NCBI GenBank assembly: GCA_963721335.1
Contig: CAVRIV010000008.1
Location: forward strand, 124,001-188,000
Reading direction: 5' to 3'
From: CAVXDY01 sp963721335
Lineage (GTDB): Bacteria > Actinomycetota > Thermoleophilia > Miltoncostaeales > Miltoncostaeaceae
DNA length: 64,000 nucleotides
The notes under the pieces are model-generated. The model saw only the letters and a program-made list of their open reading frames with translations. It did not search any database and was not told the origin of the DNA. This document shows, in pieces, positions 17,857 to 26,564 of the stretch (within the stretch, counting starts at the first letter, position 1; every line of letters begins with the position of its first letter). Made by a program: the position numbers and the translations under genes.

Positions 17857-19436
17857 ACAAGCAGATCCTGGTCTCCGTCGACCGCGCCGAGACGCGCGTC
17901 GCAATCCTGGAGGACGGCCGCGCCGCCGAGTGCTACATCGAGCGCCGCGGCCAGCGCTCGGTCGTGGGTCACGTCTGGAAGGGACGAGTCGAGAACGTCC
18001 TCGCGGGAATGGAGGCCGCCTTCATCGAGGTGGGCCTCGACAAGAACGGCTTCCTGCACGTGGACGAGGTCGCCGCCCTCGGCGTTCCGAAGCGCAAGCG
18101 GCAGATCGCCGACCTCCTGAAGCGCGGTGACGAGGTCCTGGTGCAGGCCACCAAGGACGCCATGGGCAGCAAGGGCGTGCGCCTGACCATGCAGCTCTCG
18201 CTGGCAGGGCGGTTCGTGGTCTACGTGCCCTTCGGCGACGGCATCGGGGTCAGCAAGCGCCTGGGCGACGACGAGCGCACCCGCCTGCGGTCGATCTGCG
18301 GCGCCCTCCCGCTGGAGACCGGCGGCCTCATCGTGCGCACGGCCGCCGCCGGCGCGTCGGCGCGCGAGCTGGCGCGCGACCTGGCCTACCTCAAGCGCCT
18401 GTGGGAGACGCTGCAGCAGCGCGGGGACCTGGCCAAGGCGCCCACGCTCCTCTACTCCGAGGCCGACATCTCCCTGCGCGTGATCCGCGACCTCCTGAAC
18501 GCCGACGTGGACGAGGTGCTGGTCGACGACGAGGCGCAGTTCGAGCGCATCACGGGCTTCCTGCGGCGCACCTCGCCCGAGATGGCCGAGCGCGTGCGCC
18601 ACTACACGGACGCCACGCCGCTGCTGGCCGCTCACGGGGTCGAGGCCACGATCCGGTCGACGATGGACCGGCGCGTGCCGCTCCCGGGCGGCGGCTACCT
18701 GGTGATCGACGACACCGAGGCCATGACGGTCATCGACGTCAACAGCGGCCGGAACGTGGGCAAGGGGGGCAACCGCCTCGAGGACACCATCACGAAGACC
18801 AACCTGGAGGCCGCCACCGAGGTGGTGCGCCAGCTGCGGCTGCGCGACATCGGCGGCATCGTGATCATCGACTTCATCGACATGGACGACGAGCGCAACC
18901 GCAAGGCCGTGAAGGCCGCGCTGGACGAGGCCCTCGCGGGCGACCGCACCCGCACCTACGTGGTCAACATCTCGCCCCTCGGGCTGGTGGAGATGACGCG
19001 GCAGAACATCTCCGACGGGCCGCGCGAGATCATGACCGAGGTGTGCCCGACCTGCGCCGGGGTCGGGGTGGTGCCCAGCGACGAGACCCGCGCGATCGCC
19101 ATCGAGAGGGAGCTGCGCGAGACCCTTCCCGGACGGGCCGGCGCAGGCGTCGCCGTGACCGTGCACCCCCGCATCGCCGAGATCATCTCGGGCGAGGACG
19201 GCCTGCGCCTGGCCGAGCTCGAGCGGGAGACGGGAAAGCAGATCCACCTCGAGCGCGACTCCTCGCTTCTGCCCGACGCCGTCCGCACCCGGGCGCTGGA
19301 CGAGGTGGCCTCCGCCCCCGCGCCCGCCGGCGCGCACCTCCGCGTCACGCCGGCGAGTGTCGTCCCGGTCGTGAGGAGCACCTCGGCGCGCCCCGGTCCT
19401 CAGGGGAGCCGCGCCCTGAACCAGAGGAACCCGTAG
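17853..19436 (+). CDS. rng: Ribonuclease E/G family protein
   Basis: Single-strand endoribonuclease acting in rRNA/mRNA processing. Homology to RNase G begins right after 17853 (QILVSVDRAETRVAILEDG) and continues through the S1-like domain (VWKGRVENVLAGMEAAFIEVGL). The catalytic Mg-binding region is MTVIDVNSGRNVGKGG and GGIVIIDFIDMDDE, and the zinc-link is CPTCAG. No ATG, GTG or TTG lies in frame before GTG 17964, which would remove the first ~37 residues. CTG 17853, five bases after GGGAGAG and overlapping the previous stop as CTGA, is therefore the likely start. The 3' end overlaps the convergent gene by 37 bases. Confidence 0.93.
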   Translation: MNKQILVSVDRAETRVAILEDGRAAECYIERRGQRSVVGHVWKGRVENVLAGMEAAFIEVGLDKNGFLHVDEVAALGVPKRKRQIADLLKRGDEVLVQATKDAMGSKGVRLTMQLSLAGRFVVYVPFGDGIGVSKRLGDDERTRLRSICGALPLETGGLIVRTAAAGASARELARDLAYLKRLWETLQQRGDLAKAPTLLYSEADISLRVIRDLLNADVDEVLVDDEAQFERITGFLRRTSPEMAERVRHYTDATPLLAAHGVEATIRSTMDRRVPLPGGGYLVIDDTEAMTVIDVNSGRNVGKGGNRLEDTITKTNLEAATEVVRQLRLRDIGGIVIIDFIDMDDERNRKAVKAALDEALAGDRTRTYVVNISPLGLVEMTRQNISDGPREIMTEVCPTCAGVGVVPSDETRAIAIERELRETLPGRAGAGVAVTVHPRIAEIISGEDGLRLAELERETGKQIHLERDSSLLPDAVRTRALDEVASAPAPAGAHLRVTPASVVPVVRSTSARPGPQGSRALNQRNP

Positions 19437-20989
19437 AGCTGGTGGGCCACGTAGCCCCGCACCCGTGAGGATGTGATGTCGGCTCGCACGCTGTTGGCGT
19501 AGGGCGCCCAGGGCGCGAGACGGGTCACCGCGCGGTCAACCCCGGCCCAGCGGGCGGCGCGGGCGGCCGGGTCCCACGTGCGGCCGGCCCGGGCGATGAG
19601 GCGGTCGAGCCCGGCGTCGCCCAGCAGCGAGTAGTTGAGGTTGCCCTCCGAGCGGATCCCGGCCCTCGACAGGAGGAGGGGATACCAGTCGGCGCCATCG
19701 GGGTAGTCCTGCCGCCACCGGGCGTAGCCGATCTGCGACGGCGCCGCCGGATCGGAGAGGGCCGTGAGCATCTCGGATCGATCCCAGAGGCGCGTCGTGG
19801 CGCGCAGCCCGATCGCGCGCAGGGTGGTCGCCAGCCGCTCCGTCACGGCGGGGGAGGGCTCGGCGGCGTAACCCCACACGACCACCGGCGCGCCCACGGC
19901 GCCGGCCGCCCGGATGAGGGCCCGGGCCCGGGGCAGGTCCGGGGCGGGAGCGGCCACCACGTCGCGGCGACCGGGCACCCCGGGCGGCAGGACCTGCGAC
20001 GAGGGCACGGCCGCGCCACCGAACTCGGCCGCCAGCGCGGAGCGGTCGATGGCCAGGTTCACCGCGCGGCGCACGCGCACGTCGTCGAAGGGGGGGCGCC
20101 GCGTGTTCATGAAGAAGTAGTAGGTCGTCCCCTCCACCCAGCGGTGGACCCGCGCGCGCGACCCGGCGTCCTGCGCGGCGGCGACCTCCTCGGCACCCGG
20201 CCGCGACTGGACGTAGTCGATCGTGCCGCCGGCGATGCCGCGGACCCCCGCGGCCGCGTCGAGGCCGATCCGCACCTCGATGCGATCGGGCCCGCGGCGC
20301 GCCGGGCCGGCCGCGCCCGGCGCATAGCCGGGGTTGGGCTCCAGCTCGATCCGCACGCCGGGCTCGTAGTCGGTGATGCGGTACGGGCCGGCCGTGGCGA
20401 GGGCCGCCGTGCTCTGGTCCGTCGGTGGGGTGCCCTGGGGCACGACGAACGCGAAGGGCAGCGAGAGCACCCGCAGGAAGGCCGGATCCGAGCCGGTGAG
20501 CCGGAACTCCACCTCGTCCGCGTCGTCACGGGCCACGATGCCCGGGATGCCGCCGCTGCGGGTGCGCTCGAACTCCGCCGCGCCGCGGAGGCCCCGCAGC
20601 AGCCCCCGTCCCGGCGACCCCGCGAGGAAGAGGCGCTCGATCGACGCCTTGACGTCGCTCGGCAGGACCGCCCTGCTCGCCGGCGGTCCGAAGCGCGCGT
20701 CGGGGCGCAGCGTGAAGACCAGGCGCCTGCCGCCCTCCGACACGCGGGGCATCGCCTGGGCGAGCGCGGGGACCACCTCGGCTCCGGGGCGCCCCGCGGC
20801 GCGACGGTAGGCCACGAGGCCCTCGCCGCAGTTGGCCAGCACCTGCCACGCGTCCGACCGGTAGGCGAGCGCGGGGTCGAGGCTGTCGGGACCGTCCTCG
20901 CTCGCCACCACCAGAGTCGCGGCGCCCGCGGGGGCGGCCGAGGCAGCGAGGACGGCCGCGACGGCCGTCAGGCGGGCGAGATGCCTCAC
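19400..20989 (-). CDS. ABC transporter substrate-binding protein, family 5 (peptide/nickel type)
   Basis: 529 residues. A cleavable signal peptide (LTAVAAVLAASAAPAGA) precedes a family 5 extracytoplasmic binding domain: SEDGPDSLDPALAYRSDAWQ, LRPDARFGPPASRAVLPSDV, VRRAVNLAIDRSALAAEFGG and GYARWRQDYPDGADWYPLL. There is no lipobox Cys. No permease or ATPase genes are adjacent, so it is an orphan component. It is inserted antisense between rng and rplU and overlaps the rng 3' end by 37 bases, an unusual place within the conserved rng-rplU order. Confidence 0.9.
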   Translation of the reverse strand: MRHLARLTAVAAVLAASAAPAGAATLVVASEDGPDSLDPALAYRSDAWQVLANCGEGLVAYRRAAGRPGAEVVPALAQAMPRVSEGGRRLVFTLRPDARFGPPASRAVLPSDVKASIERLFLAGSPGRGLLRGLRGAAEFERTRSGGIPGIVARDDADEVEFRLTGSDPAFLRVLSLPFAFVVPQGTPPTDQSTAALATAGPYRITDYEPGVRIELEPNPGYAPGAAGPARRGPDRIEVRIGLDAAAGVRGIAGGTIDYVQSRPGAEEVAAAQDAGSRARVHRWVEGTTYYFFMNTRRPPFDDVRVRRAVNLAIDRSALAAEFGGAAVPSSQVLPPGVPGRRDVVAAPAPDLPRARALIRAAGAVGAPVVVWGYAAEPSPAVTERLATTLRAIGLRATTRLWDRSEMLTALSDPAAPSQIGYARWRQDYPDGADWYPLLLSRAGIRSEGNLNYSLLGDAGLDRLIARAGRTWDPAARAARWAGVDRAVTRLAPWAPYANSVRADITSSRVRGYVAHQLYGFLWFRARLP

Positions 20990-21105
20990 GGGAGAAACGC
21001 GTTGTCACACGGTATGGCCCCGGGGTCAAGCCGGCCGGTGCGTGGCGCCACGGCCCCCGGGTCGCTAACATCCGCCGTCGCTCGCAAAACGTTGAGGTCA
21101 GGTCC

Positions 21106-21405
21106 GTGCCGGATTACGCCGTGATCGCCCTGGGGGGCAAGCAGTACCGCGTCCGCGAGGGGGAGCGCCTGCTCGTCGATCGCCTCAAGCACCCCGAGGG
21201 GGGGACCTTCCAGCCGCGGGTGCTCGCCGTGGGCGACGGAGACGGCATCGCCGACGGGGGCGCCGTGACCGCCACGGTCGAGGAGCACCTGCTCGGCAAG
21301 AAGATCCTGGTCTTCACGTACAAGCCGAAGCGCAACTCGCGCAAGCGCCGCGGGCACCGCTCGCGGCTGTCGCGGGTGCGCATCGAGTCCATCGCGTCCG
21401 CCTGA
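21106..21405 (+). CDS. rplU: 50S ribosomal protein L21
   Basis: Large-subunit ribosomal protein binding 23S rRNA. 99 residues from GTG 21106: PDYAVIALGGKQYRVREGER at the N-terminus and the basic family motif KPKRNSRKRRGHRSR near the end. TAACAT about 40 bases upstream may be the promoter -10 of the rplU-rpmA-obg group. rpmA follows after 15 bases. Confidence 0.97.
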   Translation: MPDYAVIALGGKQYRVREGERLLVDRLKHPEGGTFQPRVLAVGDGDGIADGGAVTATVEEHLLGKKILVFTYKPKRNSRKRRGHRSRLSRVRIESIASA

Positions 21406-21420
21406 TCCCGGAGTAGAGAG

Positions 21421-21687
21421 ATGGCCCACAAGAAGGGTGGCGGGTCCAGCCGCAACGGCCGTGATTCCAAGCCCAAGATGCTCGGGGTGAAGGTGTTCGC
21501 CGGACAGGTCGTCCCGGCGGGCTCGATCATCGTCCGCCAGCGCGGCACGCGGTTCCGTCCCGCCTCCGGCACCGGCATCGGCCGCGACCACACGATCTTC
21601 GCCACCGTGACCGGCCGCGTGGAGTTCGCCAACGGCCGCAAGGGCCGGCGCATCTTCGTCCACCCCGAGGAGACGGCCTCCGTCTAG
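21421..21687 (+). CDS. rpmA: 50S ribosomal protein L27
   Basis: Large-subunit protein whose N-terminal tail reaches the peptidyl-transferase centre. 88 residues starting AHKKGGGSSRNGRDS, followed by LGVKVFAGQVVPAGSIIVRQ and GTRFRPASGTGIGRDHTIFA, all diagnostic. No N-terminal cleavable extension of the Firmicutes type. Ribosome site GAGTAGAGAG just upstream. Confidence 0.98.
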   Translation: MAHKKGGGSSRNGRDSKPKMLGVKVFAGQVVPAGSIIVRQRGTRFRPASGTGIGRDHTIFATVTGRVEFANGRKGRRIFVHPEETASV

Positions 21688-21701
21688 TGGCCTGAGCCGC
21701 G

Positions 21702-22634
21702 GTGCCGTTCACCGATCGGGCCCAGATCCACGTGGAGGGCGGAGGCGGCGGCAATGGCGCCCTGTCGTTCCGGCGTGAACCCCACGTGCCGCGCGGCGGG
21801 CCCGACGGGGGCAACGGCGGCCGCGGCGGGCGCGTGGTGCTGGTCGCCGACCCGCAGGTGACCGACCTGTCGCGGTTCCGTCACGCGGTCCATCACCGCG
21901 GCCCGTCCGGCGCGCCCGGCGAGGGCAAGGGACGCCACGGAAAGGCCGGCGCCGACCTCGAGGTGGCGGTGCCCCCGGGCACGCGCGTGCTGCGCGACGG
22001 CCACCCCATCGCCGAGCTCGCCCGGCCCGGCGAGCGCGTGGCGGTGGCCCGGGGGGGAGACGGAGGGGTCGGCAACAGGGCCTTCCGCTCCTCCACCCGG
22101 CAGGCGCCCCGGATCACGATCCCGGGCTCCGCGGGCGAGCAGACGTGGCTCACGCTCGAGCTGAGGCTGCCGGTGGACGTGGCCCTGGTGGGGCTGCCCA
22201 ACAGCGGCAAGAGCGCGGTGCTGGCGGCGCTCACCGGCGCCGCCGCCGTGGTCGCCCCGTACCCCCACTCGACGCGGGAGCCCGCCCTGGGCCCGCTGGA
22301 GGACGAGGACGGGAACCTCTACCTGGTCGCCGACCTGCCCGGCCTGGCCGCCGACGGCACCCCGCGCCGGGACGCCCACCTGTCCCAGCTGGAGAGGGCG
22401 CGGCTGATGCTGCACTGCGTCGATGCCTCCGGCGAGGAGCCGGTCGAGGCGCTCCTCGATCGCGCCCGCCCGGCGCTGTCCGAGCTCGCGCCCCCCGGCG
22501 TGCGCGAGCTGGTCGTCGCGACGCGCGCCGACCCGGCCGAGCCTCCCGAGGGCGCCGATCTGGGCGTCGACGCCGAGACCGGCGCCGGCGTGGACGAGCT
22601 GCGGCGGCGGATCATCGCCGAGCTGACCGCCTGA
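21702..22634 (+). CDS. obg: Obg-family GTPase (short form)
   Basis: Ribosome-assembly and stress GTPase. The glycine-rich Obg fold is clear at residues 1-155 (VEGGGGGNGALSFRREPHVP, GGPDGGNGGRGG, GGDGGVGNRAFRSSTRQAPR). The G domain has P-loop GLPNSGKSAVL and G3 ADLPGLAADG, but the G4 motif is ATRAD instead of NKxD, and the protein stops at 310 residues without the C-terminal OCT domain that most actinobacterial Obg proteins carry. Nucleotide preference or affinity may therefore differ. GTG start; its TGA overlaps proB ATG (TGATG). Confidence 0.93.
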   Translation: MPFTDRAQIHVEGGGGGNGALSFRREPHVPRGGPDGGNGGRGGRVVLVADPQVTDLSRFRHAVHHRGPSGAPGEGKGRHGKAGADLEVAVPPGTRVLRDGHPIAELARPGERVAVARGGDGGVGNRAFRSSTRQAPRITIPGSAGEQTWLTLELRLPVDVALVGLPNSGKSAVLAALTGAAAVVAPYPHSTREPALGPLEDEDGNLYLVADLPGLAADGTPRRDAHLSQLERARLMLHCVDASGEEPVEALLDRARPALSELAPPGVRELVVATRADPAEPPEGADLGVDAETGAGVDELRRRIIAELTA

Positions 22635-23734
22635 TGGCGATACTGGTGGCGAAGCTGGGGTCGTCGACCCTGGTCGATGCCAGCGGCGACCTGCGCGAGG
22701 ACGTGCTCGAGGCGCGCGTGGGCGACCTGGTCCGCCTGCGCCGCCAGGGACACCACCCGGTGCTGGTCAGCAGCGGCGCGATCGCCTGCGGGCTCGGGCG
22801 CCTGGGCTTCTCCGACCGCCCCACCGCCCTGCCCGACCTGCAGGCCGCGTCGGCGGTGGGGCAGGGGGTCCTGTTCCAGCGCTACTCCCAGGCCTTCGCG
22901 CCCCACGGCGTGGTGCCCGCGCAGGTGCTGCTCACCTCCAGCGACCTCGCGACGCGGGCGTCGTACCTCAACGCGCGCTCGACCCTGGGGCGCCTGCTCG
23001 AGCTGGGGGCGATCCCGGTCGTCAACGAGAACGACACCACGGCGACCGACGAGCTCACGTTCGGCGACAACGACGTCCTGGCGGCTCAGGTGGCGATCCT
23101 GCTTGGCGCGGCCTGGCTCCTCCTGCTGACCGAGCGTGAGGGTCTCTACACGCCGGGCGCCGGGGGGCCGCAGCTCCTGGGGGACGTCCCCGCCGGCACG
23201 CGGCCGCACGAGCTCGTCCTGGCCGACATGGCCGGCTCGGACCTCGGTCGAGGGGGAGTGCTCAGCAAGGTGGCGGCGGCGAGCATGGCGACCGGCGCCG
23301 GGGTCACCTGCGTGGTCGCCTCCGGCCTCGCCGAGGGCGTCATTCCGGCCGTGGCCTCCGGGCACCGGGTGGGGACCCGTTTCACCCCCCCGCCGCGCCG
23401 CGAGTCGGCGTTCAAGCTCTGGCTGCGCTACGCCAAGCCCACCCTCGGCCGCATCGCGGTGGACGACGGCGCCGCCCGGGCGCTGCGCGAGCGCGGCACC
23501 TCGCTGCTGGCGGTGGGGGTGACCGGCTGTCAGGGAGACTTCACCGCGGGCGACGCGGTGGAGGTGGTGGCCGATGGCGAGGTCCGGGTGGGCAAGGGCA
23601 TCTCCGCCATGTCCGCCGACGAGCTGCGCGCGGTGGCGGGCCTCCAGACCGAGGCCGTCCGCCGGCGGATGCCCGACGCCCCGCCCCAGGTGATCCACCG
23701 CGACGAGTTCGTGCTCGACGAGACCCCCGTCTAG
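22634..23734 (+). CDS. proB: Glutamate 5-kinase
   Basis: First step of proline synthesis, ATP + glutamate to glutamyl-5-phosphate. 366 residues from ATG 22634. The amino-acid-kinase domain shows LVAKLGSSTLVD, LVSSGAIACGLGRLG, VNENDTTATDELTFGDND and GVLSKVAAASMATGAGV; the C-terminal ~80 residues (AKPTLGRIAVDDGAARALRE...VGKGISAMSADELR) form the PUA domain. Translationally coupled to obg. proA is not adjacent. Confidence 0.96.
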   Translation: MAILVAKLGSSTLVDASGDLREDVLEARVGDLVRLRRQGHHPVLVSSGAIACGLGRLGFSDRPTALPDLQAASAVGQGVLFQRYSQAFAPHGVVPAQVLLTSSDLATRASYLNARSTLGRLLELGAIPVVNENDTTATDELTFGDNDVLAAQVAILLGAAWLLLLTEREGLYTPGAGGPQLLGDVPAGTRPHELVLADMAGSDLGRGGVLSKVAAASMATGAGVTCVVASGLAEGVIPAVASGHRVGTRFTPPPRRESAFKLWLRYAKPTLGRIAVDDGAARALRERGTSLLAVGVTGCQGDFTAGDAVEVVADGEVRVGKGISAMSADELRAVAGLQTEAVRRRMPDAPPQVIHRDEFVLDETPV

Positions 23735-24391
23735 GTGGGCGACGTGGAGGAGCGCGCGCAGGCGACGGGCACCTCTGCTGAACCGCGGCGGGTGGGGGTG
23801 CTGGGGGGGACCTTCGACCCGCCCCACATCGGCCACCTGATCGTCGCCTCGGAGGCGCTGTGGCAACTGCGCCTGGACGAGGTGCGGCTCGTCCCGGCGC
23901 GGGTCCCGCCCCACAAGCCCGACGGGTCGTCGGCCGAGGCCGAGCGGCGGGCCCGCTGGGTGGAGGCCGCGGTCGCCGGCGAGCCGGGTCTCGTGGTCTC
24001 GCGCATCGAGCTGGCCCGCACGGGGCCCAGCTACACGGCCGACACCCTGGAGGAGATGGCCGCCGCGGAGCCCGGGGTGCGCCTGTGGTTCATCCTGGGC
24101 GCCGACCAGCTCGCCGAGCTGCCCGGCTGGCGGGACCCCGGCCGCATCCTCGCCGCCGCGCGCCTCGCCGCCGTGCCCCGGCACGGACGCGACCGGCGCG
24201 AGCTCGGGGCCCTCGCCGACCGGATCGCCCCGGGCCGCGTGGACTGGCTGGACGTGCCCGAGATCGCCGTCTCCTCCAGCCTGATCCGCGAGCGGATGGC
24301 CGCCGGCCGGCCCATCCGGTTCCTCGTCACACCGGCGATCGAGGCGGCGCTCCGGCGGGAGGGTCTGGTACCCTCGCGCGCGGACGAGTAG
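23735..24391 (+). CDS. nadD: Nicotinate-nucleotide adenylyltransferase
   Basis: Converts nicotinate mononucleotide and ATP to deamido-NAD. 218 residues from GTG 23735, directly after the proB stop. The nucleotidyltransferase signature is VGVLGGTFDPPHIGHL near residue 27, with RLVPARVPPHKPDG and the C-terminal VSSSLIRERMAAGRPIRFLV (ISSTxIR-type ATP site). The first ~20 residues are a non-conserved Thr/Glu-rich extension, so a later start cannot be excluded. Confidence 0.94.
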   Translation: MGDVEERAQATGTSAEPRRVGVLGGTFDPPHIGHLIVASEALWQLRLDEVRLVPARVPPHKPDGSSAEAERRARWVEAAVAGEPGLVVSRIELARTGPSYTADTLEEMAAAEPGVRLWFILGADQLAELPGWRDPGRILAAARLAAVPRHGRDRRELGALADRIAPGRVDWLDVPEIAVSSSLIRERMAAGRPIRFLVTPAIEAALRREGLVPSRADE

Positions 24392-24408
24392 ACGACGAAA
24401 GGACCACC

Positions 24409-24768
24409 GCGACCCCCCCGCTCGAGCTCACCCTGGCCGCCGCCGCCGCCGCGGAATCGAAGAACGCCAGGGACATCGTGATCCTCGACATGCGGGGCTT
24501 GGTGGCCTACACCGACTACCTCCTGGTGTGCACGGGGCAGACGCCGCGCCAGACGAAGGCGATCGCGGAGGAGATCCGCCACCAGCTCAAGACCGTCCAC
24601 GGCGCCATGGCGCGCAAGGTCGAGGGCCAGCGCGAGGGCGAGTGGATCCTGATCGACCTGCTCGACGTGGTGGCCCACGTCTTCACCCCCGAGGCGCGCG
24701 ACTTCTACCGCCTCGACCGACTCTGGAGAGAGGCCCCCCAGCAGGCCTACGCGGCGACCGCCTCGTAG
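24409..24768 (+). CDS. rsfS: Ribosome silencing factor RsfS
   Basis: Binds L14 and blocks subunit joining during starvation. Recognised by ESKNARDIVILDMRGLVAYT, TDYLLVCTGQTPRQTKAIAE, VEGQREGEWILIDLLDVVAH and VFTPEARDFYRLDRLW. No ATG, GTG or TTG precedes the conserved region in frame. GCG at 24409 lies five bases after the ribosome site AAAGGA (24398-24403), exactly where a GTG would be expected, so the start is either non-canonical or a single T-to-C difference in the assembly. The next in-frame ATG (24490) would remove the first quarter of the protein. Confidence 0.9.
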   Translation, partial: ATPPLELTLAAAAAAESKNARDIVILDMRGLVAYTDYLLVCTGQTPRQTKAIAEEIRHQLKTVHGAMARKVEGQREGEWILIDLLDVVAHVFTPEARDFYRLDRLWREAPQQAYAATAS

Positions 24769-24782
24769 GAGGGCCGGGCGCC

Positions 24783-24811
24783 TTCCCCCGTGCGGGAGGC
24801 TCTCCTATACT
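24783..24811 (+). promoter_or_regulatory. Probable promoter of tRNA-Ala
   Basis: TTCCCC (24783-24788) and TATACT (24806-24811) are separated by 17 bases and end 10 bases before the mature tRNA. The -10 is close to the housekeeping consensus, the -35 is weak. Confidence 0.45.
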
Positions 24812-24821
24812 TCCCCGTCGC

Positions 24822-24897
24822 GGGGGATTAGCTCAGCTGGGAGAGCGCTACGCTGGCAGCGTAGAGGTCACCGGTTCGATCCCGGTATCCTCCACCA
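24822..24897 (+). tRNA. tRNA-Ala(GGC)
   Basis: Full cloverleaf: acceptor GGGGGAT pairs with ATCCTCC, D stem GCTC/GAGC, anticodon stem CTACG/CGTAG enclosing loop CTGGCAG (anticodon GGC, reads GCC), T stem ACCGG/CCGGT with loop TTCGATC. Discriminator A and an encoded CCA end at 24897. It follows rsfS. Confidence 0.97.
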
Positions 24898-24912
24898 TTC
24901 GTTGGACAGTTC

Positions 24913-24942
24913 GAACCCCCGACCCCTTCGAGGCGGGGGTTC
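24913..24942. terminator. Intrinsic hairpin between tRNA-Ala and the convergent lipoprotein gene
   Basis: Perfect nine-base stem GAACCCCCG (24913-24921) with CGGGGGTTC (24934-24942) and a 12-base loop. It lies 16 bases after the tRNA and 9 bases past the stop of the convergent gene, so it can serve both strands. There is no long U tract. Confidence 0.65.
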
Positions 24943-24950
24943 CTGAGCCG

Positions 24951-26292
24951 CTACTTCACCAGCCGGCCACTGGCCGTCCTCACGACCTTGCCGGCGACCG
25001 CGATCGTCACCCGGTACGGGCCCTTCGCGAGCTTGCGGCTCCTGAACGTGACCTTCACGGGGCCGGGCACCTTCAGGCGGATCCGCTTGCCCACCGACAC
25101 GAAGGGCTTGCGCCGCGGACCCTGCTGGAGCCGCGCCACCGCGGGGCCGGCGACGTTGGACCCGATCAGCACCGGCACCCCGTTCGCGAGCGCGCTCGAG
25201 ACAGGCAGGCCTTTCGGGAGGACGGTGGTGAGCTTGCGCTTCGCGGGCGTCCCGCCACCGCCGCCCGCCCCGCCGCCGCCGCCGGGGGGCGGCGCGAGCA
25301 CCGTGATCCTGCCGACCCCGGTACGGGAGACCCCGGGGCCGTATGGGGGGAGATCGACCGTGAACGTGACGTCGTAGACGCCGGGGGCGGCCCTGGCCGG
25401 GATGCCGACGGCGACGATCGCGGTGGAGTCGCCGTCCGCCGGCGGCTGCTGGAGAGCCTCCGGCGTCGCCGCGAGCGTCGCCCCCGGGAGCGTCGACGTC
25501 GCCCGGACCGGAAGCGGCGTGATCCCCTCGGGGGACGTTCCCGCTGCGCAGGATGAACGGCATCGAGACCAGGCTTCCCGGGGGGCCGCTCGCGCGGGCG
25601 CCCGACGTCACCACCCCGTAGTCCGACGCGCTGCTGGTGATGTCGGTCTGGGAGTCCAGGCAGAACACGAACCCGGGATTCTGGGGGTCCTCCACGTCCG
25701 CGAAGCTCGTCGTCAGCGAGGTCCCGCAGGCCACCGGGCGCTGCGGCGTCGCGACGTCCGTGACGTTGCGGATGCCGACCACCCAGTTGGACGTGATGGT
25801 GTCCGGAACGTAGGGCGACCCGTCGGGGGCGCGCGGGAGCTGCCAGTCCGCGCTTACGCGGAGCTTCTGTGCGGCCAGCGTGTTGTTCGCGGCGTCGTAG
25901 TTCAGCGTCGGCGAGATCCAGCCCACCCACTTCCGCCCGGCGGGCGCCGGCTGCAGCCGATGGAGCTCGGCGGCGTAGCCCGGGCTGGAGGAGAACGTCA
26001 CGGCGGTGGGCGCCGGCGTCACGAGGCTCGACGGCGCTCCCACGTCCGCGGGGATCTGCGCGCCGAGGAGCAGCTGGCGGAATCCGCTGGTGGCGTCGAG
26101 GCCCAAGTTGCCCTTCTCGCGGCACGTGTAGTTGCCGGTGGAGCCCGACGCGCAGATCGCGACGGTCTGGTAAGGCGACCCGATCGTGCCGCCGTACCCG
26201 CCGAACTCCAGGATCGCGCAACCGGAGGTGAGCAGCGGGATCGCCGCCGCGCAGCCGATCAGCAGCAACCGCACCCGCCGTGTCCGTGTCAT
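24951..26292 (-). CDS. Secreted lipoprotein of unknown function (frameshifted)
   Basis: ATG start with signal RVRLLLIGCAAAIPLL and lipobox LTSGC near residue 25. The body shows GRKWVGWISPTLNYDAANN, then an Ig-like repeat. At about 25,520-25,535 (a run of C on the coding strand after SGNV) the frame shifts to continue as GITPLPVRATSTLPGATLAA, GVYDVTFTVDLPPYGPGV, a Gly/Pro linker and a closing beta domain ending TASGRLVK at TAG 24951. The order and motifs match the divergent gene at 26565 (GRKWAGYIS, TTVPGATALTNVP, APGTYAVTLTG), so the two are paralogues. Probably surface-exposed; no enzyme motif seen. Confidence 0.75.
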
Positions 26293-26564
26293 GCCGTCTC
26301 CGTCGCCGATGAAGGGTCACACCGCCGCATCAAGACACGGTTTGCGTGTGCGCGGCAACCATCCGCCGGCTGGTCGCCGTGGTCGCTGCATGCACTTCAG
26401 TCCGCGATCGCAACCGGGGTGATCAGGGTGCCTGGACGGTCGGCGAGGCCGGCGGCCTATACGCTGGTCGAGTTGGAGAAATTGGGGCTTTCCCCGGACG
26501 ACGCGCCGACGTAAGGTCGCCCGCAAGCGTTCTCCCACGCACCCTCGACGATAGGGCTGATGCC

